Source: Anagrus nilaparvatae
Lineage: Eukaryota; Arthropoda; Insecta; Hymenoptera; Mymaridae
Assembly: GCA_022575985.1 (NCBI GenBank)
Contig: JAKSXM010000247.1
Span: 6,595,501-6,659,500 of the forward strand
Length of the DNA stretch: 64,000 nt
Reading direction: 5' to 3'
Both the position numbers and the translations under genes were made by a program. How positions within the stretch are numbered: the first letter of the stretch is position 1; each line of letters opens with the position of its first letter. The notes below the pieces were generated by a model that worked only from the letters and a program-made list of their open reading frames with translations, was not told the DNA's origin and did not search any database. This document shows, one piece after another, positions 1 through 12,900 of this stretch.

Positions 1-28
1 TACCCGAAGAAGAATTTTTGCAGTAGTG
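1..28 (-). mobile_element. End of a short MITE (truncated by window edge)
   Basis: Reading the minus strand, this begins CACTACTGCAAAAATTC, the same terminus as the MITE at 20964-21078. Only the terminus lies in the window. It belongs to a short TA-flanked family by comparison with the second copy. Confidence 0.6.
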
Positions 29-944
29 TGTGTATCAAGATTATCAAGTACTAGCAACAGTTGGAGCGGAGGCTCCACCCCCCCCCCCCCCCCCCTTAAT
101 CGTAATTAGTTCTGTTTCTGTTGCTTAACAAAATCATGTTTCACTGCAAATTTATATAATTATGCAAACACATTCAGAGTTTTCACAGGAACCTAGTTCT
201 GTCCCCAGTAAAGTTATAATTATTAATTACAGAAACGTAAAAAAGGTATTGGAGAGGCTATGTCCTATCCCGAAGATAACTTATTTCTTATGGAGTCGAC
301 ACGTATCTCCCGCACGAACAGAATCTAGCATTTTAGTATTAGTCTTTTTTTGAATATTTTAGTACTGTAGACTTAGCGACTACAGTATGAATCATGTTAT
401 TCGGCTAGTGATTTCTTATAATTTAAACTTCGCTTGACTCCTGGATATACAAAATCTAGTTTTTCAGAGGGTCCTAGTTTTATGAACATGATAATCTTGA
501 TAAATACTTTGTAAAAAAATTAATTTATGACAATAATCATGTTTTTGTTTTCTGAATAGTAAAGAATTTAGAGACTTTCTTGAAGTTTTCTATAGTTTTC
601 TTATTTTTACCACAAATTACCGAAAAATTTTTCTGACTGCAAAAAAATTTTACACATTTTTAAAGAAACAACCGTTTTTAATAAAAAATTTAACAGAGTA
701 CGTATAAATTAGAACCATATCGAGTAATACCAATTGCAACAGTAAAATTTTATCATATTTATAAAATATTTCTCTTTGTAATAAAATTTTCAAAAAATTT
801 TATTTATTCCAAAAAAAGTAAAAATTGAATATTTCCAAAAGTACAATAGCTGAGTCGCAAAACTATGGCCAATGTCACACACGGACTTTTTTTCTTTATT
901 AACATGGAACATATTCATTGGATGGGGTATTTGAAAAAGTCCGG

Positions 945-1022
945 CTCGGCAGGGGGGGGGGTTTGAAAAAGTGACGTTTTTAGTGGGGGGGGGGGTCAAA
1001 AATTGACGTTTTTAGGGGGGGT
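945..1022. repeat. G-rich tandem segment
   Basis: Three runs of 7 to 11 G are separated by copies of a motif close to AAAATTGACGTTTTTAG. The plus strand has several long G runs within 80 bp and could form G-quadruplex structure; this is inferred from base composition only. Confidence 0.5.
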
Positions 1023-1027
1023 GAAAT

Positions 1028-1170
1028 GGGATCTTTGGTGCAGAAGTACCTAGGGTCCATTGGTGCAGAAGTCCCTAGGGACCTATGGTTCAGAATTCCT
1101 TAAAGACCTCTGGTGCAGAAGTACCTAGGGACCTTTGGTGCAGAAGTACCTAGGGATCATTGGTGCAGAA
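1028..1170. repeat. Minisatellite, about 28-bp unit, about 5 copies
   Basis: Five imperfect direct copies of a unit containing TTGGTGCAGAAGTACCTAGG lie back to back. Not seen elsewhere in the window. Confidence 0.75.
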
Positions 1171-1529
1171 TTTTTAAATAATTTATTGTAAATATTAATA
1201 AAAATTATTGTTTAAAAAACAATAATAATTTGAAAATGTAATTAATTTTGTTCACATTGATGTCTAAGCAGCATGATTTTTATAATAAAAATTTAAATAT
1301 AAATATTTGGATATAAATATTGATATTAAGAACACAATAGATACTTTATTATCAGTGTTATAAGTGAACATGTTCTATACTCGTTGGTTGTGTAGTTACA
1401 CAAACCGGTTATAAATTTTATAAATGAAATTACTTAAAACCGGTGACAAAATTTTTTTCTTTATTTTGACACTGGTTTTAAGTAATTTCGTTTACTGGTT
1501 TGACCCTGATGATGGAACACACAAATACA

Positions 1530-1775
1530 TTTTCAAATATATATAGTAGTAATAGTGTAAATATGTGTAAAAATTTTTTTGTTTTGAAATCTACCCTCTA
1601 ATTTTTAAACGCAATCTTCTCGAAACAGGCTTTCTTAAATTGACGTGCAAGTTTGGGCAATAAATATTTTACGGATTTACTACAGTTTTGAAACGTAGTT
1701 AAAAAAATATATTTTTTATGGGCTGATTTCGAATTTTTTTTCTTCAAAAAGTTCTTAAAAAGTTTTTACAGCCTA
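1530..1775 (+). repeat. Left arm of outer inverted repeat
   Basis: This segment pairs with the reverse complement of two parts of 14377-15555: 1590-1660 with 15425-15500, and 1700-1775 with 14377-14440. Its inner edge is TACAGCCTA and the right arm begins TAGGCTGTA, so with the two insertions removed the centre reads as a perfect palindrome around one TA. The left arm is about 0.25 kb and the right about 1.2 kb, because the right arm carries extra tandem repeats. Confidence 0.7.
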
Positions 1776-3499
1776 GGACCGAATTTTGCCAAATTTATCT
1801 CTGAATCAAAAATAATTTGTAGCCCTCTCAAGGAGGCTCTGGCCAATGAATTTCTGGATAATAGTATGTACAGTTTTTTAGAGGTATGTCTCGGGAATCC
1901 AATGGTGTGGGTCTTTAAGTCGGTACTTGAACAAAATTTAAAAATATTTGTGCAAAAAATTGCAAAACTTACCACGGATTCTTGTGGTAGGAAAGGTTTG
2001 TTGAGTTTTATTCTTTAATAATCGCAAGCCGCATGCTATATGTATCTGATGTCGTGATACCATGCGTTTCTCATAAGAGCTAATCAGAGATTAGGTAAAA
2101 TTTTAATTTTGGCTACCAAAATATAGCTTTAATTTTCAATTCAATTGAAAAAAAAAATTGCCAAATTAATCTGCATAAAATGAAAAATGTGACTCTGTTT
2201 CTTCCTAGACTTTAGAAAATTTTCTTTCTCATTAAAAAATGAACGAAAAGCTGCAGTAGTCTAACTAAAGAAATTGAGGATGCAATTGATCTTGCAATTT
2301 CATTTAATTTTTTGAACAGAATGGAAATTTTCTCAAACCTAGGAAAAGCAGAGACAAATTTTTCATTTTATGTAGATTAATTTGGCAATTTTCTCTTTAT
2401 TAATTTAATTGAAAATTAAAGCCGTATTTTGGTAGCCAAAATTAAAATTTTACCTCGTCTCTGATTGGTCGAGAGCTGAAAAACCAGCCCTCTTAAATTT
2501 TGCATTTTTGTGTAAAAATATCTCAAAATTTCGCACGATTACCAAATAAAAAACCCACGCCATTAGATATCTGAGACTTTCTAAAAACTGTAAATACCAG
2601 AAAAAAGAATTAATTATTTTATAATATTAATTAAAATTTTAAATATAGATAAGTTAAAATGAGATTATAATTAAAATTTTTTACCCTGCCAAAAGTATAA
2701 ATATTCTACAGTATAGTCTCGAAAATATACTTAAGAACATGCTTGAGAATATGCTTGAGCATATAATTTGAGAATGTAGAATATGCTTGAGCATATATTT
2801 GAGAATGTACTATTATTGTCCAAATAAGAATATTCTCAAGAATATCCTAATCATTCTAATATATAATATTATTTTTAATTTTAGAACTTATTTGCACATG
2901 TAATCAAAAATTAAATTTCAATAATTTATATTATACATTAAATTTTTTAATTTACTTATAAGTATAATTTAATTAAAAAATTATAAATAATTTTTAATAA
3001 ATTTGATTTTCAATGAAAATCATAGCAAAAATACAAAACCGAACAAGTCGATTTTGTAATATAATAAGTATTTGACAAGTTCTTATATGCAGTTGGAAAA
3101 TCATTTTATTTATGACTTTAAAAAAATAGTAATCGCCACCTATTAATCATCTTAATTAGTTCATTTTGTCTAAAGTAGATGGCTTTTTTCAAAGTCATAA
3201 ATAAAATGATTTTCCAACTGCATATAAGAACTTGTCAAATACTTATTATATTACAAAATAGACTTGTTCGGTTTTGTATTTTTGCTATGATTTTCATTGA
3301 AAATCAAATTTATTAAAAATTATTTATAATTTTTTAATTAAATTATACTTATAAGTAAATTAAAAAATTTAATGTATAATATAAATTATTGAAATTTAAT
3401 TTTTGATTACATGTGCAAATAAGTTCTAAAATGAAAAATAATATTATATATTAGAATGATTAGGATATTCTTGAGAATATTCTTATTTGGACAATAATA

Positions 3500-4324
3500 C
3501 AGGAAAACCCCGTTATTCGCGGTTTCGTTATTCGCGAACCCCGCTTATTCGCGGTTTGCCTTTTACGGAAATACCCCGCTACTCGCGGTTTTTGCTTCGC
3601 GTATTCGCGGTTTGAAAAAAAATTTATTTTACAAAATTTAATAATTTAAATAAAATAAAAGCAATAACTTCAGAGTTAAATTATATTTTGTTTTACATAA
3701 CCAAATTTCAATCATATATTTTATTCTGTTATTATTTATAACCAAATTTTGGCTATTTTTAATAAAAATTTTAAGTATTATTTAAATTATAATAATGGCA
3801 CCAAATTGTACACCCAAAAAAAGAACAAAGAATGTAATGAGTCTTGCTGATAAATTAAGTATAATAAATGCTCTACAAGGATGATGAGGAAACTGCAGCA
3901 ACAAGTGAACCTAGCTTATCTGCAAAAAATATCGCAGAAATTATAAATTCAGTCCAAAATGCTGTAGATAAAGCCTTTGAAAAGGATCCTATCATGCTAA
4001 GAAGCATTAATTTTAAACATGACTGCGAGAAAGCAATAATGGTTTATAAGGAGCTGTACAAAGATTACGTTAGAAGAAGTAAACAAAGCAAAATGACAAA
4101 TTTCTTTCATAAAATAGATTAAACGATGTACTTTTATAAATTTTTTTACAAATTTAAGCTAAATAAATGGCAAAAAAAAAAAAAAAATTTTAATTTTTAA
4201 ATTTTTTCAGATTTTTGGAACGTATCCCCCTATTTCCCATATACGCAATACTTCCGTATTCGCGGATTCGGTATTCGCGTAGCTTTTTTGGAACGTATCT
4301 ACCGCGAATAACGGGGTTTTCCTG
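3500..4324 (+). mobile_element. Internally deleted pogo/Tigger transposon
   Basis: The terminal inverted repeats start CAGGAAAACCCCGTTATTCG and contain repeated TTATTCGCGG motifs, typical of Tigger/pogo ends. TA is duplicated at 3498-3499 and 4325-4326; the uninterrupted site is visible in the opposite palindrome arm near 2808-2822. It is 825 bp long, while autonomous Tigger elements are about 2-3 kb, so this copy is nonautonomous. Confidence 0.85.
3795..4122 (+). pseudogene. Deletion-joined remnant of a pogo/Tigger transposase
   Basis: An ATG at 3795 opens a 29-codon frame ending at a TGA at 3882. It has a basic start followed by LADKLSIINAL, resembling the start of the N-terminal CENP-B-like helix-turn-helix domain of Tigger transposases. 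A second frame, offset by one, runs to the TAA at 4122; its last residues, KQSKMTNFFHKID, resemble the short QxxxxFF tail found at the C-termini of this family. The central DNA-binding region and the whole DDE catalytic domain are missing. I infer one large internal deletion that joined the two ends out of frame. It cannot encode an active enzyme. Confidence 0.65.
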
Positions 4325-6796
4325 TAGTACATTCTCAAATATATGCTCAAGCATATTCTACATTCTCAAATTATATGCTCAAGTATATTCTCAAGCATGT
4401 TCTTAAGTATATTTTCGAGACTATACTGTAGAATATTTATACTTTTGGCAGGGTATTTACGTAAATTTTGTTAGTAGATTTTCAAGGGGGTGTCCACTGT
4501 TTATGAAGCCAATTTTTCTCTAACGTTCGCGAAAGGTTGAGTTAATTGAAAACATCCGGAATACCTTCAAATTATCTAAATAGATCTCCAAAGTCTAGAA
4601 ATCCAGTGACCCATGCTACAAGATCAGAACCAATATTTTTTGACACGTCTAGATTTGATAGTATATAGAATTTTAAAACGTAACAAAAGTATGCATAAAG
4701 ATTTTTAAATTAAATCTTACGTTACGAGATAATAAATGCTTTAGATCTCAGAAAAAAATAATATTTTGAAATGGATAAAAGAGTTATAATTTCACCACAA
4801 CAGTAATCCATCCTTATCTTTATTCAGAAGTCACCAATATTTGGTCAATATAACAAATTCTCTTATTCTATAAAAATCTTCATTAATCGAATCTCTGAAA
4901 TAAAATCACAAAAAAATATATAATTTTTAATATTGTACCTATTAATTTTCAGCTAAATTATAATAAAATTTTTTTGTATACATTTAAATATTTTTTACTG
5001 ATAAAAATGCAATTAACTTTTTGGTTAAGTTTGTTTATATCAAAGTTCAAGTTCATTAGCATGATATGAACTATGTTCATAAATAAACTTAACCAAAAAA
5101 GTAAATTGCATTTTTTAATCAACAAAAAAAAATTAAAAGTACAAAAAATTATATTTAGTTAAAAATTAATAAGTACTAAATTAAAAAAATATATATTTTT
5201 GTGATTTTTTTTCAGAGATTCAATTAATGAAGATTTTTATAGTGGAATAAGAGAATTTTTTGTATTGATCAAATATTGGTGACTTCGGAATAAAGATAAG
5301 GATGGATTGCTGTTGTGGTGAAATTACAACTTTTTTATCCATTTCAAAATATTATTTTTTTCTGAGATCAAAGCATTTATTATCTCGTAACGTAAGTTTA
5401 ATTTAAAAATCTTTATGCATACTTTTATTACGTTTTAAAATTCTATACTATCAAATCTAGATGTGTCAAAAAATATTGGTTCTGATCTTATAGCATGGGC
5501 CCCTGGATTTCTAGACTTTGGAGGTCTATTTAGGTAGTTTGAAGGTATTCCGGATGTTTTCAAGTAACTCAACCTGTCGCGAACGTTAGAGAAAAATTGG
5601 CTTCATAAACAGTGGACACCCCCTTGAAAATCTACTAACAAAATTTACGTAAATAAAATAAATTTTAATTATAATCTCATTTTAACTTATCTATATTTAA
5701 AATTTTAATTAATATTATAAAATAATTAATTCTTTTTTCTGGTATTTACAGTTTTTAGAAAGTCTCAGATATCTAATGGTGTGGGTCTTTTATTTGGTAA
5801 TCGTGCGAAATTTTGAGATATTTTTACACAAAAATGCAAAATTTAAGAGGGCTGGTTTTTCAGCTCTCGACCAATCAGAGACGAGGTAAAATTTTAATTT
5901 TGGCCATCAAAATACGGCTTTAATTTTCAATTAAATTAATAAAGAGAAAATTGCCAAATTAATCTACATAAAATGAAAAATGTGTCTCTGCTTTTCCTAG
6001 GTTTGAGAAAATTTCCATTCTGTTCAAAAAATTAAATGAAATTGCAACTTCAATTGCATCCTCAATTTCTTTGGTTAGAATGTACTGCAGCTTTTCGTTC
6101 ATTTTTTAAATGAGAAAGAAAATTTTCTCAAGTTTAGGTAGAGCAGAGTCACATTTTTCATTTTATGCAGATTAATTTATCAATTTTTTTTTTCAATTGA
6201 ATTGAAAATTAAAGCCATATTTTTGTGGCCAAATTAATATTTTACCTAGTCTCTGATTGATCGAAAACTGAAAAAAGGCCTTAACACGGGCTCTTATGAG
6301 GAACGCATGGTATCACGACAACATATACATATAGCATGCCGCTTGCGATTATTAAAGAATAAAACTCAAGAAACTTTTCCTACTACAAGAATCCGTGGTA
6401 AGTTTTGCAATTTTTTGCACAAATATTTTTAAATTTTGCTCAATTATCGATTAAAAGACGCACACGATTGGATTCCCGATACATACCTCTAAAAAACTTT
6501 ATATACTATTATCCGGAAATTCATTGGCCAGAGCGTTCTTCAAGGGCTACAGATTATTTTTGATTCAGGGACAAATTTGGTTAAATTCGGGCCTACCCTG
6601 ATGCAAAGAAATAATTAAACACAATTCAAAATTTTACAATAGAACACAATACAATAAAACACAATTCAACTTTAAAATTACAATAAAATAAATTTATAAT
6701 CTTTTTTTTTTTTTTTAAATTTGTAATTTTTATACAAATAATTTTTTTTATTACTTAAAATTATTTTAAAAATTTATTTAAATTAAAAAAAAGTGA

Positions 6797-6880
6797 AGGG
6801 GATTTTGGGGAATCGAACCCGACTTCTCCGCTCAAGAGGCAAGCGCTTAGACACTTACGCTATTAGCGAGTGGTAATAAC
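6797..6880 (-). repeat. tRNA-like block (left arm copy)
   Basis: This is the reverse complement of the block at 14090-14172. It has a B-box-like GGGTTCGATTCCCC and an A-box-like TAGCGTAAGTGTCTAAGCGC. The 5' acceptor half does not pair with the 3' half and the anticodon arm is not convincing. It is read as a SINE-type tRNA relic carried inside the foldback element, not a functional tRNA gene. Confidence 0.55.
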
Positions 6881-7374
6881 AATTCGAGGTTTGACAATGA
6901 TATGCTGCGGATATTTATCTGTAATGTTTTTATTTATTTGCATATTTATATATTATGTATAAATAACTAATCACAATTTAAAAAATATATTAAAAATAAA
7001 ATAATGATGAACGTCAAGGTACGTTTCTACTAGTACCCGCGGAATATCGGGACTTAGAAAAATTTTTCAAAAAAATTTTTTTATTTTTTTTTTTATTTTA
7101 ATACAATTTTCAACAAAAAAAACACACCCCCACCCGACCCCTCCCACCCCCGGCTTAATTCCAATACCCGGAAGGTATCGGGACTTAGAAAAATTTTTCA
7201 AAAAAATTTTTTTTTTTTTTTTTTAAATTAAAATTAATTTTTATTAATTTTTAACGCAAAAAAAGCACAAAAAAGAACACCCGTCGGATTTTTAGTAGTA
7301 CCCGCAAAAAATCAGGACTTAGAAAAATTAAGAGATTTCTTTACTTTATCTTTTATTTTTTCTTTTTGGTCAAG

Positions 7375-9985
7375 ATATCAAAGTGCCGGGGTTATATTAT
7401 ATATATAGCCTGAAATATCATAAATACGTTAGAAAACATCCAGTATTAATGTAAGGGGCCAGCACCATAGAGTGTGGCCATTGCATAAGAAAATTAGACC
7501 ATGCAGGTAAATTTAAAAAAATGAGATTTTACTCATTTTTCACAATATTTTTTGGGTCAAGATATGAAAGTGCAGGAGTTATCCATGGCTTAAAGAATCA
7601 TGAATCTGTTAGAAAATATCCAGTATTAATCTTGTGAGCTGGCACCTTTGCGTAAAGCCGTGGGATCAAAAATTTGGGCCTTCTCGGTAAAATTAAAAAA
7701 TTGAGATTTTTTAAATTTTTCTCAATTTTTTTTTTGATCACGATAACAAAGTGCAGGGATTACACATGGTTTAAAAAATTAAAAATATGTTAGAAAATAT
7801 CCAGTATTAATGTAGGGGACCAGCACCGTTGCGTCTGACCATAGCATAAGAAAATTAGACCATGCAGGTGACTAAAAAATTGAGATTTTTTTAATTTTTC
7901 TCAATTTTTTTTTTGGTTAAGATATCAAAGTGCAGAGGTCATATATTGCCGGAAATATCATAAATACGTTAGAAAGTATCCAGCATTAATTTGGGATACC
8001 AGTACCTTTGCGTGTGCCCATGTCGTAGAAAAATTGGACCATGTAGGTGACTGAAAAATTGAGATTTTTTAAATTTTACTCAATTTTTTTTTTGTTCAAG
8101 AAATCAAAGTGCAGGGGTTATATATGGCCCTAAATATTATAAATAAGTTAGAAAGTATCCAGTATTAATTTGGGAGACCAGGACCTTTGCGTGTGCCCAT
8201 GGCATCAGAAAATTGGACCATGCCGGTGACTAAAATATTGAGATTTTTTTAATTTTTCTGAATTTTTTTTTTTGGTCAAAATATCAAAGTGCAGAGGTCA
8301 TAATATATGGCCTTAAATATTATAAATACGTTAGAAAGTATCCAGTATTAATTTGGGAGACCAGTACCTTTGCGTCTGTCCATGGCGTAGAAAAATTGGA
8401 CCATGCAGGTGACTGAAAAATTGAGCTTTTTATAATTTTTCTCAATTTTTTTTTGGGTCAAGATATCAAAGTGCAGGGGTTATATATGGCTTAAAATATT
8501 ATAAATATGATAGAAAATATTCAATATCAATTTCGTAGAACAGGACCCTTGCGTGTGCCCATGGCGTAGAAAAATTGTAATATGCAGGTGACTGAAAAAT
8601 TGAGATTTTTTTAATTTTTCTCAATTTTTTTTTTGGTCAAGATATCAAAGTGCAGTGGTTATATACGGCCCAAAATATTATAAATACGTTAGAAAGTATC
8701 CAGTATTAATTTGGGAGACTAGTACCTTTGCGTGTGCCCATGGCATAGAAAAATTGGACCATGCAGGTGACTAAAAAATTGAGATTTTTTTAATTTTACT
8801 CAATTTTTATTTTTGTTCAAGAAATCAAAGTGCAGGGGTTATATATGGCTTAAAATATTATCAATATGATAGGAAATATTTAATATCCTTTTGGGAGAAC
8901 AGGACCTTTGCGTGTGCCCATGGCATCAGAAAATTGGACCATGCCAGTGACTAAAAAATTGAGATTTTTTTAATTTTTCTGAATTTTTTTTTTTGGTCAA
9001 CATATCAAAGTGCAGAGGTCATATATGGCCTGAAATATTATAAATACGTAAGAAAGTATCCAGTATTAATTTGGGAGACCAGTACCTTTGCGTGTTCCCA
9101 TGGCGTAGAAAAATTGGACCATGCAGGTGACTGAAAAATTGAGATTTTTTTAATTTTACTCAATTTTTATTTTTGTTCAAGAAATCAAAGTGCAGGGGTT
9201 ATATATGGCCCAAAATATTATAAATAAGTTAGAAAGTATCCAGTATTGATTTGGGAGACCAGTACCATTGCGTGTGCCCATGGCATCAGAAAATTGGACT
9301 ATGCAGGTGACTGAAAAATTGAGCTTTTTATAATTTTTCTCAATTTTTTTTTGGGTCAAGATATCAAAGTGCAGGGGTTATATATGGCTTAAAATATAAT
9401 AAATATGATAGAAAATATTTAATATCAATTTGGTAGAACAGTACCTTTGCGTGTTCCCATGGTGTAGAAAAATTGGACCATGCAGGTGACTGAAAAATTG
9501 AGATTTTAAAAATTTTTCTCAATTTAATTTTTTTTTGGGCCAAGATATCAAAAAGTAGGGGCTATATATGGCTTAAAATATAATAAATATGATAGAAAAT
9601 ATTTAATATCAATTTGGTAGAACAGTACCTTTGCGTGTGCCCATGGCATAGAAAAATTGGACCATGCAGGTGACTAAAAAATTAAGCTTTTTATAATTTT
9701 TCTCAATTTTTTTTTGGGTCAAGATATCAAAGTGCAGGGGTTATATATGGCTTAAAATATTATAAATATGATAGGAAATATTTAATATCCTTTTGGGAGA
9801 ACAGGACCTTTGCGTGTGCCCATGGCATCAGAAAATTGGACCTTGCCGGTGACTGAAAAATTGAGATTTTTCTATTTTTCTCAATTTTTTTTTTGGTCAA
9901 GAAATCAAAGTGCAGATATTAAATATGGTATAAAATATTATAAATATATTAGAAAATATTCAGTATTAATTTGGGGACTCAGCAC
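7375..9985 (+). repeat. Satellite array, ~180-bp unit, about 15 copies (left arm)
   Basis: The unit is marked by AAAGTGCAGGGGTTATATATGG, then TTTGCGTGTGCCCATGGC, then GGACCATGCAGGTGACT, spaced at about 180 bp from about 7375. Copies differ at several percent of positions. The same unit in opposite orientation fills the right arm, and one stray copy sits at 35575-35745. Confidence 0.85.
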
Positions 9986-9989
9986 CCTT

Positions 9990-12900
9990 GCGTGTGTGAA
10001 AAATTTTAAAAATCTCAATTTTTTAGTCACCTGCATGGTCCAATTTTCTGATGCCATGGGCATACGCAAAGGTCCTGTTCTACCAAATTGATATTGAATA
10101 TATTCTATCATATTTGTAATATTTTGAGCCATGTATAGCCCCTGCACTTTGATATCTTGACCCAAAAAGAAATTGAGAAAAATTAAAAAAATCTCAATTT
10201 TTCAGTCACCTGCATGGTCCAATTTTTCTACGCCATGGGCACACGCACAGGTTCTGTTCTTCCAAATTGATATTGCATATTTCGTATCATATTTATAATA
10301 TTTTAAGCCATATATAGCCTCTGCACTTTGATATCTTGACCCAAAATAAAATTGAGAAAAATTTAAAAAATCTCAATTTTTTAGTCACCCGCATGGTCCA
10401 ATTTTCTGATGTCAATGGCACACGCAAAGTTACTGGTCCCCCAAATTAATACTGGATACTTTCTAACTTATTTATAATATTTTGGGCCATATATAACCCT
10501 TGCACTTTGATTTCTTGAACAAAAAAAAAATTGAGAAAAATTAAAAAAATCTCAATTTTTTAGTCACCTGCATGGTCCAAAATTTCTTCGCCATGGGCAC
10601 ACGCAAAGTTCCTGTTCTTCCAAATTGATATTGAATATTTTCTATCATATTTATTATATTTTAAGCCATATATAACCCCTGCACTTTGATATCTTGACCC
10701 AAAAAAATATTGAGAAAAGTTAAAAAAATCTCAATTTTTCAGTCACCTGCATGGTCCAATTTTTCTACGCCATGGGCACACGCAAAGGTCCTGTTCTACC
10801 AAATTGATATTGAATATTTCCCATCATATTTATGATATTTTAAGCCATATATAATCCCTGCACTTTGATATCTTGACACAAAAAAAAATTGAGAAAAATT
10901 TAAAAAATCTCAATTTTTCAGTCACCTGCATGTTCCACAATTTCTTCGCCATGGGCACACGCAAAGGTCCTGTTCTTCCAAATTGATATTGAATATTTTC
11001 TATCATATTTATTATATTTTAAGCCATATATAACCCCTGCACTTTGATATCTTGACCCAAAAAAATATTGAGAAAAGTTAAAAAAATCTCAATTTTTCAG
11101 TCACCTGCATGGTCCAATTTTTCTACGCCATGGGCACACGCAAAGGTCCTGTTCTACCAAATTGATATTGAATATTTCCCATCATATTTATGATATTTTA
11201 AGCCATATATAATCCCTGCACTTTGATATCTTGACACAAAAAAAAATTGAGAAAAATTTAAAAAATCTCAATTTTTCAGTCACCTGTGTAACGTCCTCAA
11301 CCGCTGAGAATGTTTTTCCGTGTATGTAGAAAAAACGGTATATAAAATTTTTTCCGTGTATACAAATTCGAATTTGTTGAATTTAAAATTTTCACGGAAA
11401 ATTTAAAGACAATCTTTTCCAGTTATTCAAGCTAAATTTTCTATTGCGAGAAAAACGATTTTGCCTTTAGTTCCATGGAATAACTGGAAAAAACCTTAGT
11501 CAAGGCCATTATTTCACTTTCGAGTTTTTATTTTTTTATTCTACTTTAGAAACTAAATTTAGATTTAAGGAAAACTCAAGGGATGAAATTATTAGCCTGG
11601 AACTACGTAAATTAAGCATAATTTTAAGCTACCTTTATAAAAATTTACGTTTAGCATAATAAATTTTAGGTTTAATTCTCGTAAATAAATTGCTCTAAAA
11701 AGCCCATAATTAGCTTAAATTAAAAGAAAAAGGGTTCAAAAGTAATTTATTTATGAAAAACAAAGAAAATTAAGTTCAAGTAAAACAATGGGTTTACTTA
11801 ATGACTTAACGAAATTTTATTTTGATAAAGTCAGACAAAGACAAAAGTATTCCTATAAATATCTTATGTAAAACCCATTGTTTTGAAATATCACGTTTTG
11901 TCGACTCATTAAAAATTTAGATAAGAAAAATAACATCCGATCTATGCGTGATAATGAGTCGACAAAAGAATTCCCCTCTTAGACAAACTCTAGGAGTAGT
12001 ATCTTAGATAAGACCCTCAACCCACTCTTGATTTTTATCAAGAGGGGAAGTCGGCCTTATCAAAGATTTCGGTGCTTAAATACTGGAGTTTTTGCCTGAG
12101 AAAGGCCTTCTCGAAGTTCTTCTGAACCGGTTCAGAACTTGGCTCGCTTTAAAAATGAAGAAAAAGAAAAAGAAAGGAATAACTTGGACTTAATTTCATT
12201 TTAAATTAATATTATCATTTAAAGGTGTTCGTTTAATTTTAAATTATATTTTTCTTTCCTCAACTTAACTTCAATTTTATAAATTACTTAAGTTTCAATA
12301 AATTAAACTTTAAAAAAAAATACTTAGTACAAATTCAGTTAATAAATTTTTGGACATCCAATTTCAAAAAAAAGTAAGTAACATATTTTATCTTTTACAG
12401 AAAAAATTAATTCAATTCACCATTTTGAGTAACTTTTTCTGAACACCAAGCTAATTAACAATCCCTGGAAGGCCTGGACAACCTTCCTAAAATCAATTTA
12501 AATAATACGAATCAGCTTGAAAACTGATCGTTACACCTGCATGGTCCACAATTTCTTCGCCATGGGCACACGCAAAGGTCCTGTTCTTCCAAATTGATAT
12601 TGAATATTTTCTATCATATTTATTATATTTTAAGCCATATATAACCCCTGCACTTTGATATCTTGACCCAAAAAAATATTGAGAAAAGTTAAAAAAATCT
12701 CAATTTTTCAGTCACCTGCATGGTCCAATTTTTCTACGCCATGGGCACACGCAAAGGTCCTGTTCTACCAAATTGATATTGAATATTTCCCATCATATTT
12801 ATGATATTTTAAGCCATATATAATCCCTGCACTTTGATATCTTGACACAAAAAAAAATTGAGAAAAATTTAAAAAATCTCAATTTTTCAGTCACCTGCAT

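Larger units (their letters stand above)
29..1529. repeat. Dispersed repeat with poly-C tract, no gene
   Basis: No credible coding region. Positions 50-185 (a GGCTCC motif, a run of about 20 C, then a conserved ~80-bp segment ending in a TATGCAAACACATTCA motif) recur at 44875-45090 and inverted at 49015-49130. Positions 1440-1560 (CCGGTTTT followed by GATGATGGAACACAC) recur at 45330-45420 and 45735-45850, where the ACAC part has grown into a microsatellite. This is a dispersed family of unknown class. The remainder (186-930 and 1171-1440) is AT-rich sequence in which I see nothing. Confidence 0.5.
2684..4453. mobile_element. Nested palindromic element with CCCTGCC ends, TA target
   Basis: The inverted arms run inward from CCCTGCCAAAAGTATAAA to a centre near 3155. 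TA flanks both ends (2682-2683 and 4454-4455). The opposite arm of foldback 1 (about 5630-5665) shows the same locus without this insertion, confirming boundaries and TSD. Without the Tigger copy inside it, the element is about 0.94 kb and almost entirely palindromic. Confidence 0.82.
1776..6593. mobile_element. Giant palindromic (foldback) element 1, TA target
   Basis: The arms are reverse complements nearly end to end, with the centre near 5065. The termini are GGACCGAATTT (left) and AAATTCGGGCC (right). TA lies on both sides (1774-1775 and 6594-6595). After subtracting the nested element at 2684-4453, the left arm is about 1.53 kb and the right about 1.53 kb. No coding capacity for a transposase is visible. 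The TA duplication suggests mobilisation by a Tc1/mariner-type transposase supplied in trans; this is an inference. Confidence 0.8.
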
